This document shows, piece after piece, positions 34,528 to 46,860 of a DNA stretch of 64,000 nucleotides. Source of the DNA: Warburgia ugandensis (taxonomy: Eukaryota; Streptophyta; Magnoliopsida; Canellales; Canellaceae). The translations under genes were made by a program, and so were the position numbers. Every line of letters starts with the position of its first letter. Positions within the stretch are counted from its first letter, which is position 1. The stretch spans positions 50,785,217 to 50,849,216 of the forward strand of contig CP141139.1 of the NCBI GenBank assembly GCA_035236585.1, given 5' to 3'. Below the pieces are notes generated by a model. That model saw only the letters and a list, made by a program, of their open reading frames with translations, had not been told where the DNA came from and did no database searches.

Positions 34528-36650
34528 TGTTGTTTTATGCCATGTTCATGGGCTATTATAGTGTAGCGTATGCAAGTACAGGTTGATCCCATAGACTTAC
34601 CTTAATAATTTTGAGTTTAAATAAATTTTAATTGTTCAAAAATAAAAAATGAGTGACCAAAATTAAATAAAGGTGCAATTGGAATTTAGACATATTTGAT
34701 CAATGAAAATTATAGGGTTTCAACTCAAAAAGATAAAAATTTAACTAAAGAATAAGAAAAATCTACTTCCTTAGATTGATTATTATAAATTTCTTCATCT
34801 TCAATCTCAATCGGCCTTCATCAATATCTTTCTGGTGCTTATGATGCATGATCCAATGGATGGATTAGGCAAATTCTCCAAAAATTCAAAGACCTAGTCT
34901 AGATAAGGAATTTAGGTTTTGATAGCTTAGATCTAATTTTTGAATCTTATATTGATGATCAGTAATGATAAACAAGTTATAAAATATTCTAAAAACAAGA
35001 TCTAAAAGTTGATTGAAAATCGAATGTGAAACAGATGATAAATTGAAGGTATCTTGTGATTAAAGCGGAATTGTTGATTTGATTAAATAGGGATGGATAA
35101 AATAGTTCCTGGATTAATCATGGAATAACGCAAAACATAGATAAGAAAAATAGTAATAGAATAGAACATGAATAAGAATACTAACAGGATGAAAATATAA
35201 TTGAATTTAATGTGCTATGGGAAAAATTGGAATTTTCACTGAAAGTTCCTTCTTTCTCCCGCAAAACAAAAAAACTGGAAACATAAAGAGGACAAACGCT
35301 TGCTAGGCAGAGATGGTGAAGATGACACCAATGCAGTGGCAGTTTGGGTCGATGCAATGTCATGGAGTGGAGAATAAGGGGGCAGCCAAGCTGGTGTGGT
35401 GCGGTTGTCGAGCGGTGAAGAATTTCTGGGTATAGGTAGATATTGACATATGGCAGAGAGTTGTCAGGTGGGAGACTGGTGCGATGAAGGGGAACAACGA
35501 CTAGCATGGTGCAGTGCTGTGCTGAAGAAGATGCCTATGATGATGGCAAATTGAGCTCGAGCATTGAAGAGTAGCTGGCTAGAGGGGGATGTGTGATCAG
35601 GAAGGAATCTGGAACTCTATTTCATGTTGGAAATCGAGAAAGGAAAAGAAAGGGCCTTGGTCGTCGGGTCTGGTGTAGTAAAAAAGAAACAGAGAAACGT
35701 GAGAGAGAAGAGGTGGAACAAGAAGAGAGTGAAAGGCGAAGTACCGGCCAATTTGTGTTAGTACCAACCAATAGAGCAAAGGAACAAGAGAGATGGTGGG
35801 AGCAGGGTCGGTGGGGGTGAACGAGACAACAGAAAGAGAGAGAAACAAGGTGATGGGGGGAAAGGTGAACGGGCTAGGTTGGTGACGAAATAGAGAAAAA
35901 GAAACAAGATGATAGGGATGAGTGATGAAGTGGGTAGAGCAAGTGAGGGAGTGTGAAAGAGAAGAATGAGAGAGTGAAATGCAGTTTGTGGGAGAATTAA
36001 AGGGGATATGGAAGGAGCATAACAATGGTAAATGAAATCAATAGAAGACAATGAACAACAGTAATAGGATGGAAAGATGAAAATAGTAAGAGAAATCCTC
36101 TCCAATGGTGGCCTCCTCTTTTTAAAGCCTTGATACCTTTCTAATTTATTTTCCCCATCTTTCCTTGCACTTTCCTTATGGTGAAGTGTTAGTTTCCTAC
36201 TAGGAAACTTCTACCCCCTTTAATTATGCAAATCTTCATTTCAAAGTTGATCTCTTATTTAGAAAATCTTATCCATGATGTCATTTCCTCTAATTAGAAC
36301 TCCTATTCTTTTAAAAAACCATCCCATCATGTTTTGTGGCTGATTTGGTTCATTCAATGCCCTTTTGGATAATCTGCACCGTTGATTTTTGATTTGATAC
36401 TAATCAGCACAATTTGAGCCATCAAATATCCAATCCAATTGATTTGCACCATAAAATTAGTCATTCATCTAAACCATACATTAAGCATCTGCTTAGCTCA
36501 GATGATCATCTGACTATTAAATTTGATAAATTAATGGTTGGATAATCAATTTAAGCTAAAATTCATACTTATCTAAAAATTATCATATTGATGAGTTTGA
36601 TGATCTAATTAAATGCCAAACTAGGGGTCTTTTGGAAAAAATTAAACACA
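34528..36650 (-). repeat. Element C 5' LTR
   Basis: Complete LTR of about 2.1 kb in reverse orientation. It reads TGTTTAATTTTTTCC from 36648 (or TGTG from 36650) and ends AAAACAACA at 34528. It has the family's pyrimidine-rich middle (about 35590-36000). The open frames at 35181-36105 are artefacts of that tract. Confidence 0.87.
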
Positions 36651-36983
36651 ACTTTCATGTTCATTATTCTTACATCTCGTGTGGACTTGTAGTACATGTC
36701 TTAAGTTTTTTGTTGAATGTGATGACACTGGTAGGAAAAGTGATTTTGATTGGAGAGTTTCTTTAGGACATGCATTTTTATTTTTGTGGGTGAAAGGATG
36801 GATATCAATCTTAACACAACATTCATGTTCATATTTCTTACATCTTGTGTGGACTTGCAGTACATGTCTTAAGTCTTTTGTTGAATGTGATGACATTAGT
36901 AGGAAAAGTGATTTCGACTAGAGAGTTTCTTCAGGACATGCATTTTTATTATTGTGGGTGAAAGGATGGATGTCAATCTTATG
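36645..36983 (+). repeat. About 167-bp tandem duplication across the element C / target junction
   Basis: 36645-36811 and 36812-36983 both begin aacacaac.ttcatgttcat and end gatggat.tcaatctt. The first eight bases belong to the end of element C's LTR, so the duplication formed after C inserted. Copy B has only one unit. Confidence 0.88.
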
Positions 36984-38000
36984 CTCCTTGATATAGATGA
37001 TTTTGATGTTACTTTGAAAATGAAGTGGCTGGTAACACTGGTGACACTGGATTGTCACAAGTAGATTATTTTTGGTGTATCACTATAGTCAGTGAACTCA
37101 TTTGAAGTAGAAAGTGTATCATGTTAATCTTGATATAAGGACATCACTACACTTTTGTAAGGAATGTCAAGTTTCCCTAGTAAATGTGATTGTGGTAGAG
37201 GTTGAGAAGCTATGGAGTGAGAAGATAAATATGGTTCAAGAATTCTGAGACATTTTTCGAAAGGAACATTCTAAATTAATATTGCAAAGAGGGATCGATG
37301 TTATAATTGAGTCGGTGTTGAGAAAAATTTAAGGCGCCATATTGAATGACTCCTATTGAGCTGACAAAGCTCAAGAGCCATCTAGAAGAATTATTGGATA
37401 AAGATTTCATTAAACTTAGTAGATCCCCCTAGGGATGCCAATCCTCTTCGTGCAGGGCAAATCAATGTGTCTATCATTGTGGATTTATTTTAGGGTTCTC
37501 AGAGTTTGCATTACCATGATCTCATTAATGATGAGGCATACAAAGAGCGATGTTTGCAAGGCAAGCCTTCAAGAGCTAAAGGGGAGATTCACTCTTGCAC
37601 TCATATTGATAGCACCTTCAAACAATAATGGATAGATGACTTATTATGATGTTTCTGGTATGACACTTGGAGGTGTGTCATGTAGGACGAAAGAGTTCTG
37701 TCTACTATTTAGATTGTTGAAAAAGCATGAGGAAAATTATCACACCAATATTATGCATATGTAATATCTGGATGTGAATTCTCTTTGGATTTGAGATGTG
37801 AAGATGATTCATATTTTATTGCAAGATTTCTTCTTTACATGCAATTGCAATACGTCTCATGACTTATATTGTGGGTAATTGATGATGGTGGCCTATGAGG
37901 GCGACCGATGAGGGTAGGTGTAAGTGGCACTAGCAAGCTTTTAGGTGGCAAGCTTCTAGGTGCTCACAGTATAGTCGTGGTGTGAGATGAGATTATCAAC
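36654..38000 (+). pseudogene. Tekay A protease-RT-RNase H remnant
   Basis: After the protease start, broken frames show KLWSEKINMVQEF (RT lead-in), MTPIE-like residues with LKSHLEELLDKDFI, and a fragment near SP.G.PILFV that corresponds to the start of the RT core. The RT palm with its catalytic aspartates is missing: after about 37530 the sequence goes to ASLQELKGRFTLALIL and LKKHEENYHTN, which belong to RNase H. Thus most of RT is deleted. 38001-38460 holds nothing recognised. Confidence 0.75.
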
Positions 38001-38461
38001 ATGGAAATGCATCTTTCATGAGCTAATATGCTTAGAGTTGATTTGGCATAGGTATGCCTATTTTATGAGCTATATGCTATGTGATATTTGGGAGTTGATT
38101 TGCTATTCTTAGATGCTAATTGACTGCCTCTCTATTCTACTATTACTTTATGCTTCTAATTGTTCAGTACCAGAGTGTGCAGTGAAAGCAGTACTTTAAT
38201 TTTGATAGTAGACCAAAAAAAAAAAAAAAAACTCTGTTATTAAGTGGCATAAATGCTTATAGTTTAAAGTTGGGATTAGGTGATTTCTGAGGATTTCATT
38301 GGGTAAAGAGTTGTGAGATTCAAAAATGGAAGGAAAGAACAAAGATGCCTTTCTAATTGGACCTCCCTTTTTGGAATTATTTAGTTAAAGTGACCTTATG
38401 GAACTGAAATATGTGATAAGATGGGGATGTTTATAGAATTTTTTGAAAGATAACATGAAAA

Positions 38462-38496
38462 GAATTTTGAGGACAAAATTCTTGTAGGGGGAAGAA
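38462..38496 (+). other. Tekay A polypurine tract and pre-LTR motif
   Basis: The sequence gaggacaaaattcttgtag followed by ggggaagaa lies directly before the LTR start. It is the standard sequence before a Tekay/Del 3' LTR and would prime plus-strand synthesis. Confidence 0.85.
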
Positions 38497-41400
38497 TGTA
38501 ATAACCTTAATTTTTAAATTTCATTTCAAATGATTATGAATTAATTTTGATAAATTCATATTGAAAACTTTTCTTGTTCAAGTTTCACAAAATTGACCTC
38601 TTGAAATACCCCAAATGAAACCTTGAAACCTTAAAATTTGAATTGTACTCAGAAAGACCATTCCAATGGCACAAAGAATGTTGAAATCGAAATTAGGATG
38701 GAGAAGTTATGACCTTACGAAGGAGAAGGGCATTTTAGTAAAAAAATTATTTAACTTAAAGGGAGGGGGGCCATTTTGACATTGGCACCCCACTGCACTT
38801 AAAACAATGGACTATTGACTATTAACTAAGAGCACTAATAAAGGGAGAGGTAGAAAGGGAAGAAAGAAGAGGAAGAAGGAGAAGAGAGGGAGAGGGAGAA
38901 GGGAGAGAAAGGAGGAGGAGAAGGCTCATCCTCCACTGTCTGTTGCTGCATTGACGATGGGAGACGGAGATCCATGGCGGGGAAATGTGTGCCGGTCATC
39001 TAAAAAGATAGAGTGAATAGCGACACTAATCAACGATCGGAGCTATTCATCATGATCATCTAGCCACCATGAGCAAAACACCTATGATAGCATGTTGATT
39101 AGTCAAGAATTGACGTAGGGATGTGGGAAGACAGACGGGATGTGTCTGTGACCAGCCAGCGAAGGGAATATCTGCATCAAATCATCTTCTCCGATAATCA
39201 ATCTACCTTTTTTGGCAATCTATATTGACTGAGGATGATCCAAAGGTAAGATCCTTACTTAAAACTTTCATTATGTCTTGATTTCTTCATTATTTTGGGG
39301 AATGCATGTAGATCTACTTTTTTTTAACCGAGATTTGAGAATGGTCTTTTGATATCACAGATGATTAGAGATTGATTAGAACTCTAAAGCTCTCTTTTTG
39401 AGTTTCGATTGTCAATCTGAGATCGGAGAGGACAAATCCAACCATCCATAGTAAATCCTAACTGTCGGATCATCTGTAAAAGATAGATTCGATCATAGTA
39501 GAAGCATGCTGATATCTTTAAACAAATTTTAGTAAACAAATGAGTCAAATTTGTAGAATGATTCATGTATTATTAAATTTGACCATTCAAAATCAAATCA
39601 TGGTTGGATCTAAATCAATAACATCAATTAAGAACCTTTAACAATGATCTAATGGTCATATCATTCTTAAAAATGTAACTCAAAATTATTGAATATTATT
39701 CATGTTAATTAGAGATAAATCTGATTGTCCAATTACTAATTAAAGTTTTAGGATAGGAAAACACCTACCTACTATAGTTCAGATGTGATTGGGTTGTCAG
39801 TCTAAGCTGGGAAACTGATTGAACATTCTCAATCGTCCAATGTGTTACTGTTAAATAGTGTCTAACAATGTTTGATCAATTATTAGATGTTACTACTAAG
39901 CTTCCCATCCCTGCATTAATAGAATGAGTCAAAATTTTATGATCCTAAAGTGAAATAGATTATATGATTTAGGCCATCTAATTTGTGCTTGCTTGAACAA
40001 AGACCCTGTAATGTTTGATCGATGACCATACTTTCTGAACCTTGAATTAACTAGGATATGATAGAAATTAAAAATTTGTAACCTTGATTTTAGATTGAAG
40101 GTCTATACAGTCAATTCTACTACCTTGACTGCCTAGTTATGATCTAAAACACAAATCTATCAAACAAAATGAGGATCATTGATCAATAACTAAACAAACT
40201 ACTACGTCAATGATCAGAACCCCTTAGTACTATTTATGTCAAATAGATTGAAATCTGACCATAGGATGGCTTGAGAATTTGAAGTAAGATTTTCATCCAT
40301 TAGTTGGAACTTGGACATAAGAATCTAGATCCTTGCTTGATAGTCAACATCACATATTTATAGTCTAGAACTTGATGAACATTGAATGGATGACCTAGAG
40401 CTGAAAACACAGATCATCAATGTAAATAGCTGATATCTTGCTTTTATAAATAGATTTCTTTATAAATATTAATATATGTATTGATGTTGACATGAAATTT
40501 GAAATATTGACTTGATTAGGTGATTGATAAGATGAGTTGAAGAAGGAATATAACCAAATCCTGAAGCACGATAAGGGAGGTAGGTAGTTTTAACTTCAAT
40601 ATGCTTTTGTGAAACATGAAAACTATTGATGACTATTCCATCAAGTTTTAAAATAATTAAAATTGAGACTTTTAGAGATTTCTAATTTGTATAGTGAATA
40701 TATTTGTATTTCATGCAACTTATCACTTTGGAATTCCATGTTGATTATTTCTTAAATAAAAAACTTGTACATGAAAATGTATTTGAAACTGCATGAAGTT
40801 TATGATTTATGAAATGATGAGGAGTGAGGAATCCTCATACTCAACCCTTGTAAGGGTTTGTTTTACATGGTTATATCATATCACAAGATTGATTTGCATG
40901 ATTTCACTAGTGCATGTAATTCTATGGTTTTACATATTATGGAGGTATGTAATGATGCCTAGTATTATTATGTTATGGAGGGCATATGGTGGCCTAATGG
41001 ATGCTGTGCTAGGAGAGTTGAGGACTAATCTTCCCCCCTCCAAAACTTTATATGTATGATACTTGCCCGTAAAAGGCTGAATTCAGGTAGATGATATCAT
41101 AGGTAGGTCATGGCCTTGTCTACCATGTTTCCCATGTGCACGATGCATGGAATCTATCCATCTTGGTATTGGCATGATAGCTATGGACTTAATTGGGTCT
41201 TGTCCAGCCACAAAGGGTCCATTATTTTGAGGTTCATATGTATATACTACGATAACATAGGTGAGTGACACCCTAGGATTTTAGGTCTATAATGGGTGCT
41301 CATGACCAATGACAAATGGTTGTATTAAGAGTGTTTCTATATTTGTGAGACCTTGACGAGGTTCTAATGGTGATATATATGATTATTAAGTATTGTTGAT

Positions 41401-42360
41401 TATATGATTTAAGTGCTTTTCATCTATTGATTTTTTATGATGATTTACTATTCAGTTTGGATGAGTATATTTATGAGATGATGCATGACATGAGTTGTGG
41501 TGATCTTTCATATCTTATAAAATACTTTGCAAAGGTTATTATTGTCTTTGAAACAATATGCATGGATATTGAAACTAATAACTTGAATTGGTTTGGCATG
41601 ACATTGATTTGTAATGCATTATTAAGATTTTAGAATTTTATTATACTGCTCATTATGCATTACATTTTACCGAACTGCATAACATGTGATTATGTATCTC
41701 TGTTGGATTAAAATTGTGTAAACTTCATATTTTAATGATGAAACAACCTACACAAGCACAAGCTTGCTGAGACATTCTAAATTGTTTACAATGTCTCATG
41801 TTTGAAGAAATAAGACAAAGGAGTAGAAGATTGTACTAGAGATTTAAAGAAAAGGGCATAAAAGGTATATCAAACAAGTTTGCAATGTAGTTAATGAACA
41901 TGTGAACTGATGTAATACTTTGCTTTATGGACATGTGGACATGTAAATTGAAGTTATGATGGCGTGGTTGTGACTGGATTGAGCCTTGTCATGAACTGTT
42001 CTTTTTATTTAGTTAAAAAACTTGACTTTTAAAACTATATACATTTAAATTATGTATTCATGTGAATGGATGGAGAGTGAGTCTCCTTTATTATTTATTT
42101 GATTTAAATTTTGTTTATCAGGGATATCACATTTGCATGCATAAAATGCATAAGTCTGAAAAACAAGACTGTGCTAGATTTATGGTGGAAATGTAGCGCT
42201 CATTTCCTTGAAAAATCTTGATTTTTAGAAAAGAAAAATGACACTAATAACTTTTAAAAGTCTTCTCATGAAAAATAATTTTCGTTGTTGTTTTCCAAAA
42301 TTGAGGCCCCACATTTGTAATAGATTTTGTGTAAAAGTGTTATAAAAACCCAAGATGTCA
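38497..42360 (+). repeat. Tekay/Del-like LTR shared by copies A and B
   Basis: Starts TGTAATAACC after the polypurine tract of A and ends near gatgtca just before the primer site of B, length about 3.86 kb. It serves as 3' LTR of A and 5' LTR of B. Its start resembles the LTRs at 10419 and 61892, and its middle matches the reverse-strand fragment at 23890-24562. It contains a purine-rich stretch (38840-38930) and the conserved hairpin at 41768-41798. Open frames at 40793-41633 are not recognised. Confidence 0.85.
41768..41798 (+). promoter_or_regulatory. Conserved LTR stem-loop, second copy
   Basis: Perfect 9-bp stem, tgagacatt pairing with aatgtctca, loop of 13 bases. It follows cctacacaagca and agcttgc as in the solo LTR at 12907-12958. 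Confidence 0.65.
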
Positions 42361-42363
42361 TAG

Positions 42364-42378
42364 TTAGTATCAGAGCCC
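42364..42378 (+). other. Tekay B primer-binding site (initiator tRNA-Met)
   Basis: ttagtatcagagccc differs by one base from the canonical tggtatcagagcc-type site and lies three bases after the LTR end. Confidence 0.85.
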
Positions 42379-45300
42379 AGTCAATCCTTTCCCAGCCAAT
42401 CCAACATGTCCAAAAGTCATATAAAGTTAATCAATGAATGTCAATTGATATGGTATGAGTTATAGAGATAACTCATATAATTAATGTTTGTGTATGTGAA
42501 AAGGGATGCCACTTACGAGAGTTGGCAAATTCTAAGAAAATAATAGATTTTTAGTCTTGGTATGAGTTAGAGGACTACTCTTACAAAAATAGTATAGTTC
42601 TTAAAGTAAGGAATAAGAGCATTAGAGTGTAGAATTAGTATATCTATATGAAAACTTTGTCAATTGATAGATCTATTCACATGGGTGACCTTTTGAGGAT
42701 TCAAGTTATAATTTTGATGATGTGTATAAACCTTTGAAGATTATGATAACTATTATGCAATAATATTATGATTATAGTGAAAAGATCAGACAATAGTCAC
42801 AATCAAAGAGGTCTTGGGAAAGTTAAGAGAACTATAGCGTTAGCTTGTACATGTAGTGAATATGTTCGTTGGATATATATATATATATATATATCACAGT
42901 TTTATGAAAATCAATGAAAATATGACAGAATGAAACTTTAATGTAGATAAATTTGTTGATCTATGAGGTGAGGATGAGTTAGTCCCTATATCTACAAAGA
43001 TAATGACAGCTAGTCATCATTAAGAAGTGAATGATAATTTAGTGATCCTCGAGGGTTCTGATTATGAATTAAATGAGAATAACATTTGGAAGATATAACA
43101 ACTAATTTATGAGAATGATTATTAAATAGCGATAAGGATCAAGAGATGAATGAAGAATTAAAATATGAAGATAGGAAATTTAATAAATAAGTTCAATTGA
43201 TTTCTTTTGATATTGGAAGGAAACATGAAGAATTTTATTTAGACGTTATGCTATATAGAAGTGTTTGATATTGTTGTTTATTTGACTTTATATCAAACGT
43301 GTTTATTACATGTTATGAGTCAAGTAAAGAGAGAAACTGACTAAAGTGGATAAGAAGAAAGGATTATATTGTAATACTAACGTAACATGAAGATAATTAT
43401 GAAAGGATTATATTGCGAGAATAACGTAAGATGAAGATAATTATAGTTGCTAGACATTGAACAACAAAAGCGTAATGATGCAATTTTCAATGACTAGGGA
43501 GAGGTTAATCTTGAAGGATTAATTTTGCTTGAGTGAGTTTCCTGAGTTATAAGTAACTTTTGGTTGCTGTATTCACCACATAAATCAATCAAGGGAAACT
43601 TAATGAAGATAATGGGGAAGAATCCGAACATGAACGTAGTGAATGAACTATTATATGGATAAGATAATTTTGACATGGGTATGACCATGTTGGTAGTCCT
43701 AATGGAAACCTAATTAAAGTATGGTTACTAGAAGGTTCTAATACTAATCTATATGAGAATTTTTGATTTATAATGATAATTTGATCATAAATTTTAGACA
43801 TGATTATGAATGCTTAAAGTAGAGGATTATTTGATGAGATCAGAATCCATAGAACATGATATATTGTTATGACTCTTTATAAGCATCAAAATACCCTAAA
43901 GTACGGCTACTATCATTGAAAGAAGATGCTTCTTGGTCTTTTAAGGAAATTTAGCTCAAATCTTAATGTGAATCTCATTTAAGGACATAACAACTATTTT
44001 ATAAATTAGTTCAAATTAAAGCATGAGAACAATCAAATTATTCAAATGATATTGAAAAGATTTGTGAAGATGTTGTATCAAAAAATCCCAATACTACTTT
44101 ATCTACAAGTATTTGATTTATAGACCGAAAGTGTGGATGTAGTGACTATTATGTACACCTAATTATGTTGAGAGATTAATCGAAGATTATAAAGAAGAAG
44201 GATTTTGTAAGAAGGATTTGCTATCTACAATGATCAAGTAGAGGATAATTTTGAAATATTAATCTTATATGAAGTAAGTTATTCATAATTTGAAAATATG
44301 TTACTAATGTCAAAATGACTTATAGTGAATGTGATCATGAGATAAATCGTGAATGAAATAAAATTTGATGAAGAGGATGATGATGTGTAAATATATAGGT
44401 TCAATTACTACTAATGTAAAAGCGTTGGAAACATTACATATGCAAACTAAGTCCTAAGTTGAGTGAATAGAGTTTTGATGATGTGATCAACTATAGTGGC
44501 TTGTGTAGTAGAGATAACAACTATTTCTGAATAAGACCTTCTCTTGATTTGAGTAGTGCAAAAGGATAGTAAGTGTAGCAGTGGCATTGAACAGCCTAGT
44601 GAGGGCTAGAGACCCTTCTCCTCAATAGGGTCACAGAAAATCCATAGTCAACAATAGTCTTCTAGATGTGGTAGAGGCCAAACAAATGCGGTTCCATAGA
44701 AACAGGGGTGAGTGTTCACCACTACTTTGGGGTAGGCATAGACTTCAAATATGATTTTGGAAGTACACTTAAGGTTATAAATATATTTCTTGGAGTTTTT
44801 TTGGACCCAGGTTTCACACACTCATTCATGTTCATTTTTCTTACATCTTGTGTGGACCTGCAGTACATGCCTTAAGTTTTTGTTGAATGTGATGAAACTG
44901 GCAGGAGAAGTGATTTTGACTGGAGATTTTCTTCAAGACATGCATTTCTATTATTGTGGGTGAAAGGATGGATGTTGATCTTATCCTTCTTGATATAGAT
45001 GATTTTAATATCATATTGAGAATGAAGTGGTTGGTAACATTGGTGACAATGGATTGTTGCAGTAGATTATTTTTTATGTATCACTATAGCCATTAATCTC
45101 ATTTGAAGTAGAAAGAGTATCATGTTAATCTTGCTAAAGGACATCACAACACTTATGTAAGGAATGTTAAGTTTCCATAGTAAATGTGATTGTGGTAGAG
45201 GTTGAGAAGTTGTGGAGTGAGAAGATAAATATGGTTCAAGAATTCTGAGACATTTCCCAGAAGGAACTTTCTAAAATACTGTTGTAGAGAGAGATTAATG

Positions 45301-45538
45301 TTTTAATTGAGTTGGTTTTGAGTATAGCTTTAAAATTTAAGGTGCCATATTGAATGACTCCTATTGATATGAGAGAGCTCAAGAGCCAGCTACAAGAATT
45401 ATTGCATAGAGATTTCATTAAACTTATTAGATCCTCCTAGGGATGCCAGTCCTCTTCTTGAGGGACAACTCAACGTGACTATCATTGTGGATTTATTTTA
45501 GGGTTCTTAGAGTTTGCATTACCCTGACCTCATTAATG
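42379..45538 (+). mobile_element. Tekay/Del-like chromovirus copy B, 3' truncated
   Basis: Collinear with copy A and uninterrupted at A's insertion site. Protease active site (FLDPGSTHS-like) lies near 44800, followed by the RT lead-in (VEKLWSEKINMVQEF-like, 45205-45250) and MTPI..ELKSQLQELL-like residues near 45355. The copy ends at 45538 within the cattaatgat that A continues as gaggcatacaaag, where Athila gag begins. B has a private tandem duplication of about 44 bases (about 43359-43443). A TA microsatellite lies at 42873-42894. Confidence 0.78.
42873..42894 (+). repeat. (AT)n microsatellite
   Basis: Eleven AT units in copy B; absent at the matching place in copy A (about 28806). Confidence 0.95.
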
Positions 45539-45540
45539 AT

Positions 45541-46860
45541 TTTATTAGGCTTAGGCTATTTCTATTATCTCTCAAGGACAAAGCTAAGTCATGACTGAAT
45601 TCCTTGGAGGTAGGTTCCATTAATACATGAGACAAATTATCTAGAAGGTTTTTGAACAAGTTCTTCCTTGTTCACAAAACAAATGCCCTTTGTCGTGAAA
45701 TTATCAATTTCCAACAAAGGGATGATAAACAATATTAAGAATGTTGAAATGTGGGATGAAATGTTGCAGAGATGCTCACATCATGGATTCAAAAAATGGT
45801 AGTAAGTTCAATACTTCTATGAGGCATTGATGCCTCAAAATAGATAAATGGTAGATGCAGCAAGAGGAGTGGCCCTCATGCTAAAGGATAAGAGCAAGGC
45901 TTGGGTGTTCTTTCAGACTCTAGCAGATAATACCTAGCAATGGGATTATTCACATAGAAGTGAGAGAAATAACTAGCCCACTAAGATAGTGGGTCTCTAT
46001 GAGATAGGAGTGCACACTAATCTATCCCATAAACTTGAATCTGTACTAACAAGAATGGACAAATATGATGGTAGAGCAGATAAGCTTCAAACTATGTTTC
46101 AATCTATTATGACTGCACATATCTTAAACCTCCACAAGAGGTTTGTGCTATATGTTCTAGCCCAGCCCACATCACCATGTCTTGTCCATCAAATAGAGCG
46201 TTGAATGTTTATCTTGTTGACCAAGAGAATGCATATTGCCAACTTAGCAACAATCTATTTTCTTAGACCTACAACCTTGGATAAGCTAGGCATGCCAACT
46301 TTTCCTGGTCAAATAATAACTACCAAGGGGGACCATTTGTGAACCCCCTTCCCATAACTTTCCTCCTAAAGCTACAGTTCCCCTAGTAGCCACCTACTTC
46401 CAACAACCTCAACAACAACAAAAACCATCTTTCGAGGAAAACATTTTGACCATTCTTGAAATTTTTTTAAAAGAAAATGATGACACTAAAAGGACCTTAC
46501 ACTAGTTGCAAAATGATAGGAGTCATTCAGTCGCGTCAACTCTCAAGCCATAGCCAAGTTATATATGTAGGTAAGCCAATTGTTACCTGAACTACAAAAT
46601 AGAAGAAGGGGTCATTTCCCTAGTCAACCTATCCCTAACCAATAGGGTCAATTTGAGATTGGGTCTAGTTCTCAAAATCAGAACCCTCACAAGGATGCCA
46701 AGTCTATAACCACCCTTAAGAGCTGGAGTCAAATTGATAACAAAGTAGGGTAGGCTAAGGGAATGGCAGAGGAGAAAGAGGCAATCATAACATAGGAGAA
46801 AGAGAAAAGATAGAAAAACCATGCAGAACTTATAATGGAGGTACCATATGTGCCTAAAGC
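45541..46860 (+). pseudogene. Element D gag
   Basis: Broken frames show LSLKDKAKS, ETNYLEGF-like residues in place of the HTWDQL block, FFLVHKTNALCREIINFQQRDDKQY, MPQNR.MVDAARG.ALMLKD, GVHTNLSHKLESVLTRMDKYDGRADKLQTMFQS (open stretch from 45989) and CSSPAHITMSCPSNRALN-like residues. A YNLG.ARHANFSW segment, a glutamine-rich part, and Q..QLLPELQNR.RG close the gene. The stop density is high. The uninterrupted gagataggagtgca at about 46000 is the empty site for the solo LTR of E2. Confidence 0.82.

Larger units (their letters stand above)
30764..36653 (-). mobile_element. Inverted Athila-like element C, pol deleted, nested in Tekay A
   Basis: Minus-strand order: full 5' LTR (36650-34528), primer site (34521-34504), leader, gag (about 33420-31986), then a direct jump into the 3' half of the 3' LTR (31985-30764). 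The target is seen uninterrupted in copy B (cactcattcatgttcat, about 44818-44834). TTCAT flanks the insertion on both sides, with three extra bases before the right-hand copy. A deletion removed protease, RT, RNase H, integrase, the tail and the first half of the 3' LTR. Confidence 0.9.
28363..38496 (+). mobile_element. Tekay/Del-like chromovirus copy A, split by element C
   Basis: 28363-30763 and 36654-38496 are collinear with copy B (42428-45538), with element C inserted between. The copy begins just downstream of where B has its primer site; its own 5' LTR and primer site are absent. The first 2 kb, where gag should be, is AT-rich and not recognisable by eye as coding. Protease, RT and RNase H traces follow, then a polypurine tract and the LTR at 38497. 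It contains a 38-bp tandem duplication at about 29928-30004 that B lacks. Confidence 0.75.

Noticed and set aside
36642..36921. Opposed 80-84-codon frames with an internal protein repeat
   Set aside because: The repeat reflects the 167-bp tandem DNA duplication across the element C junction, not a repeat protein.
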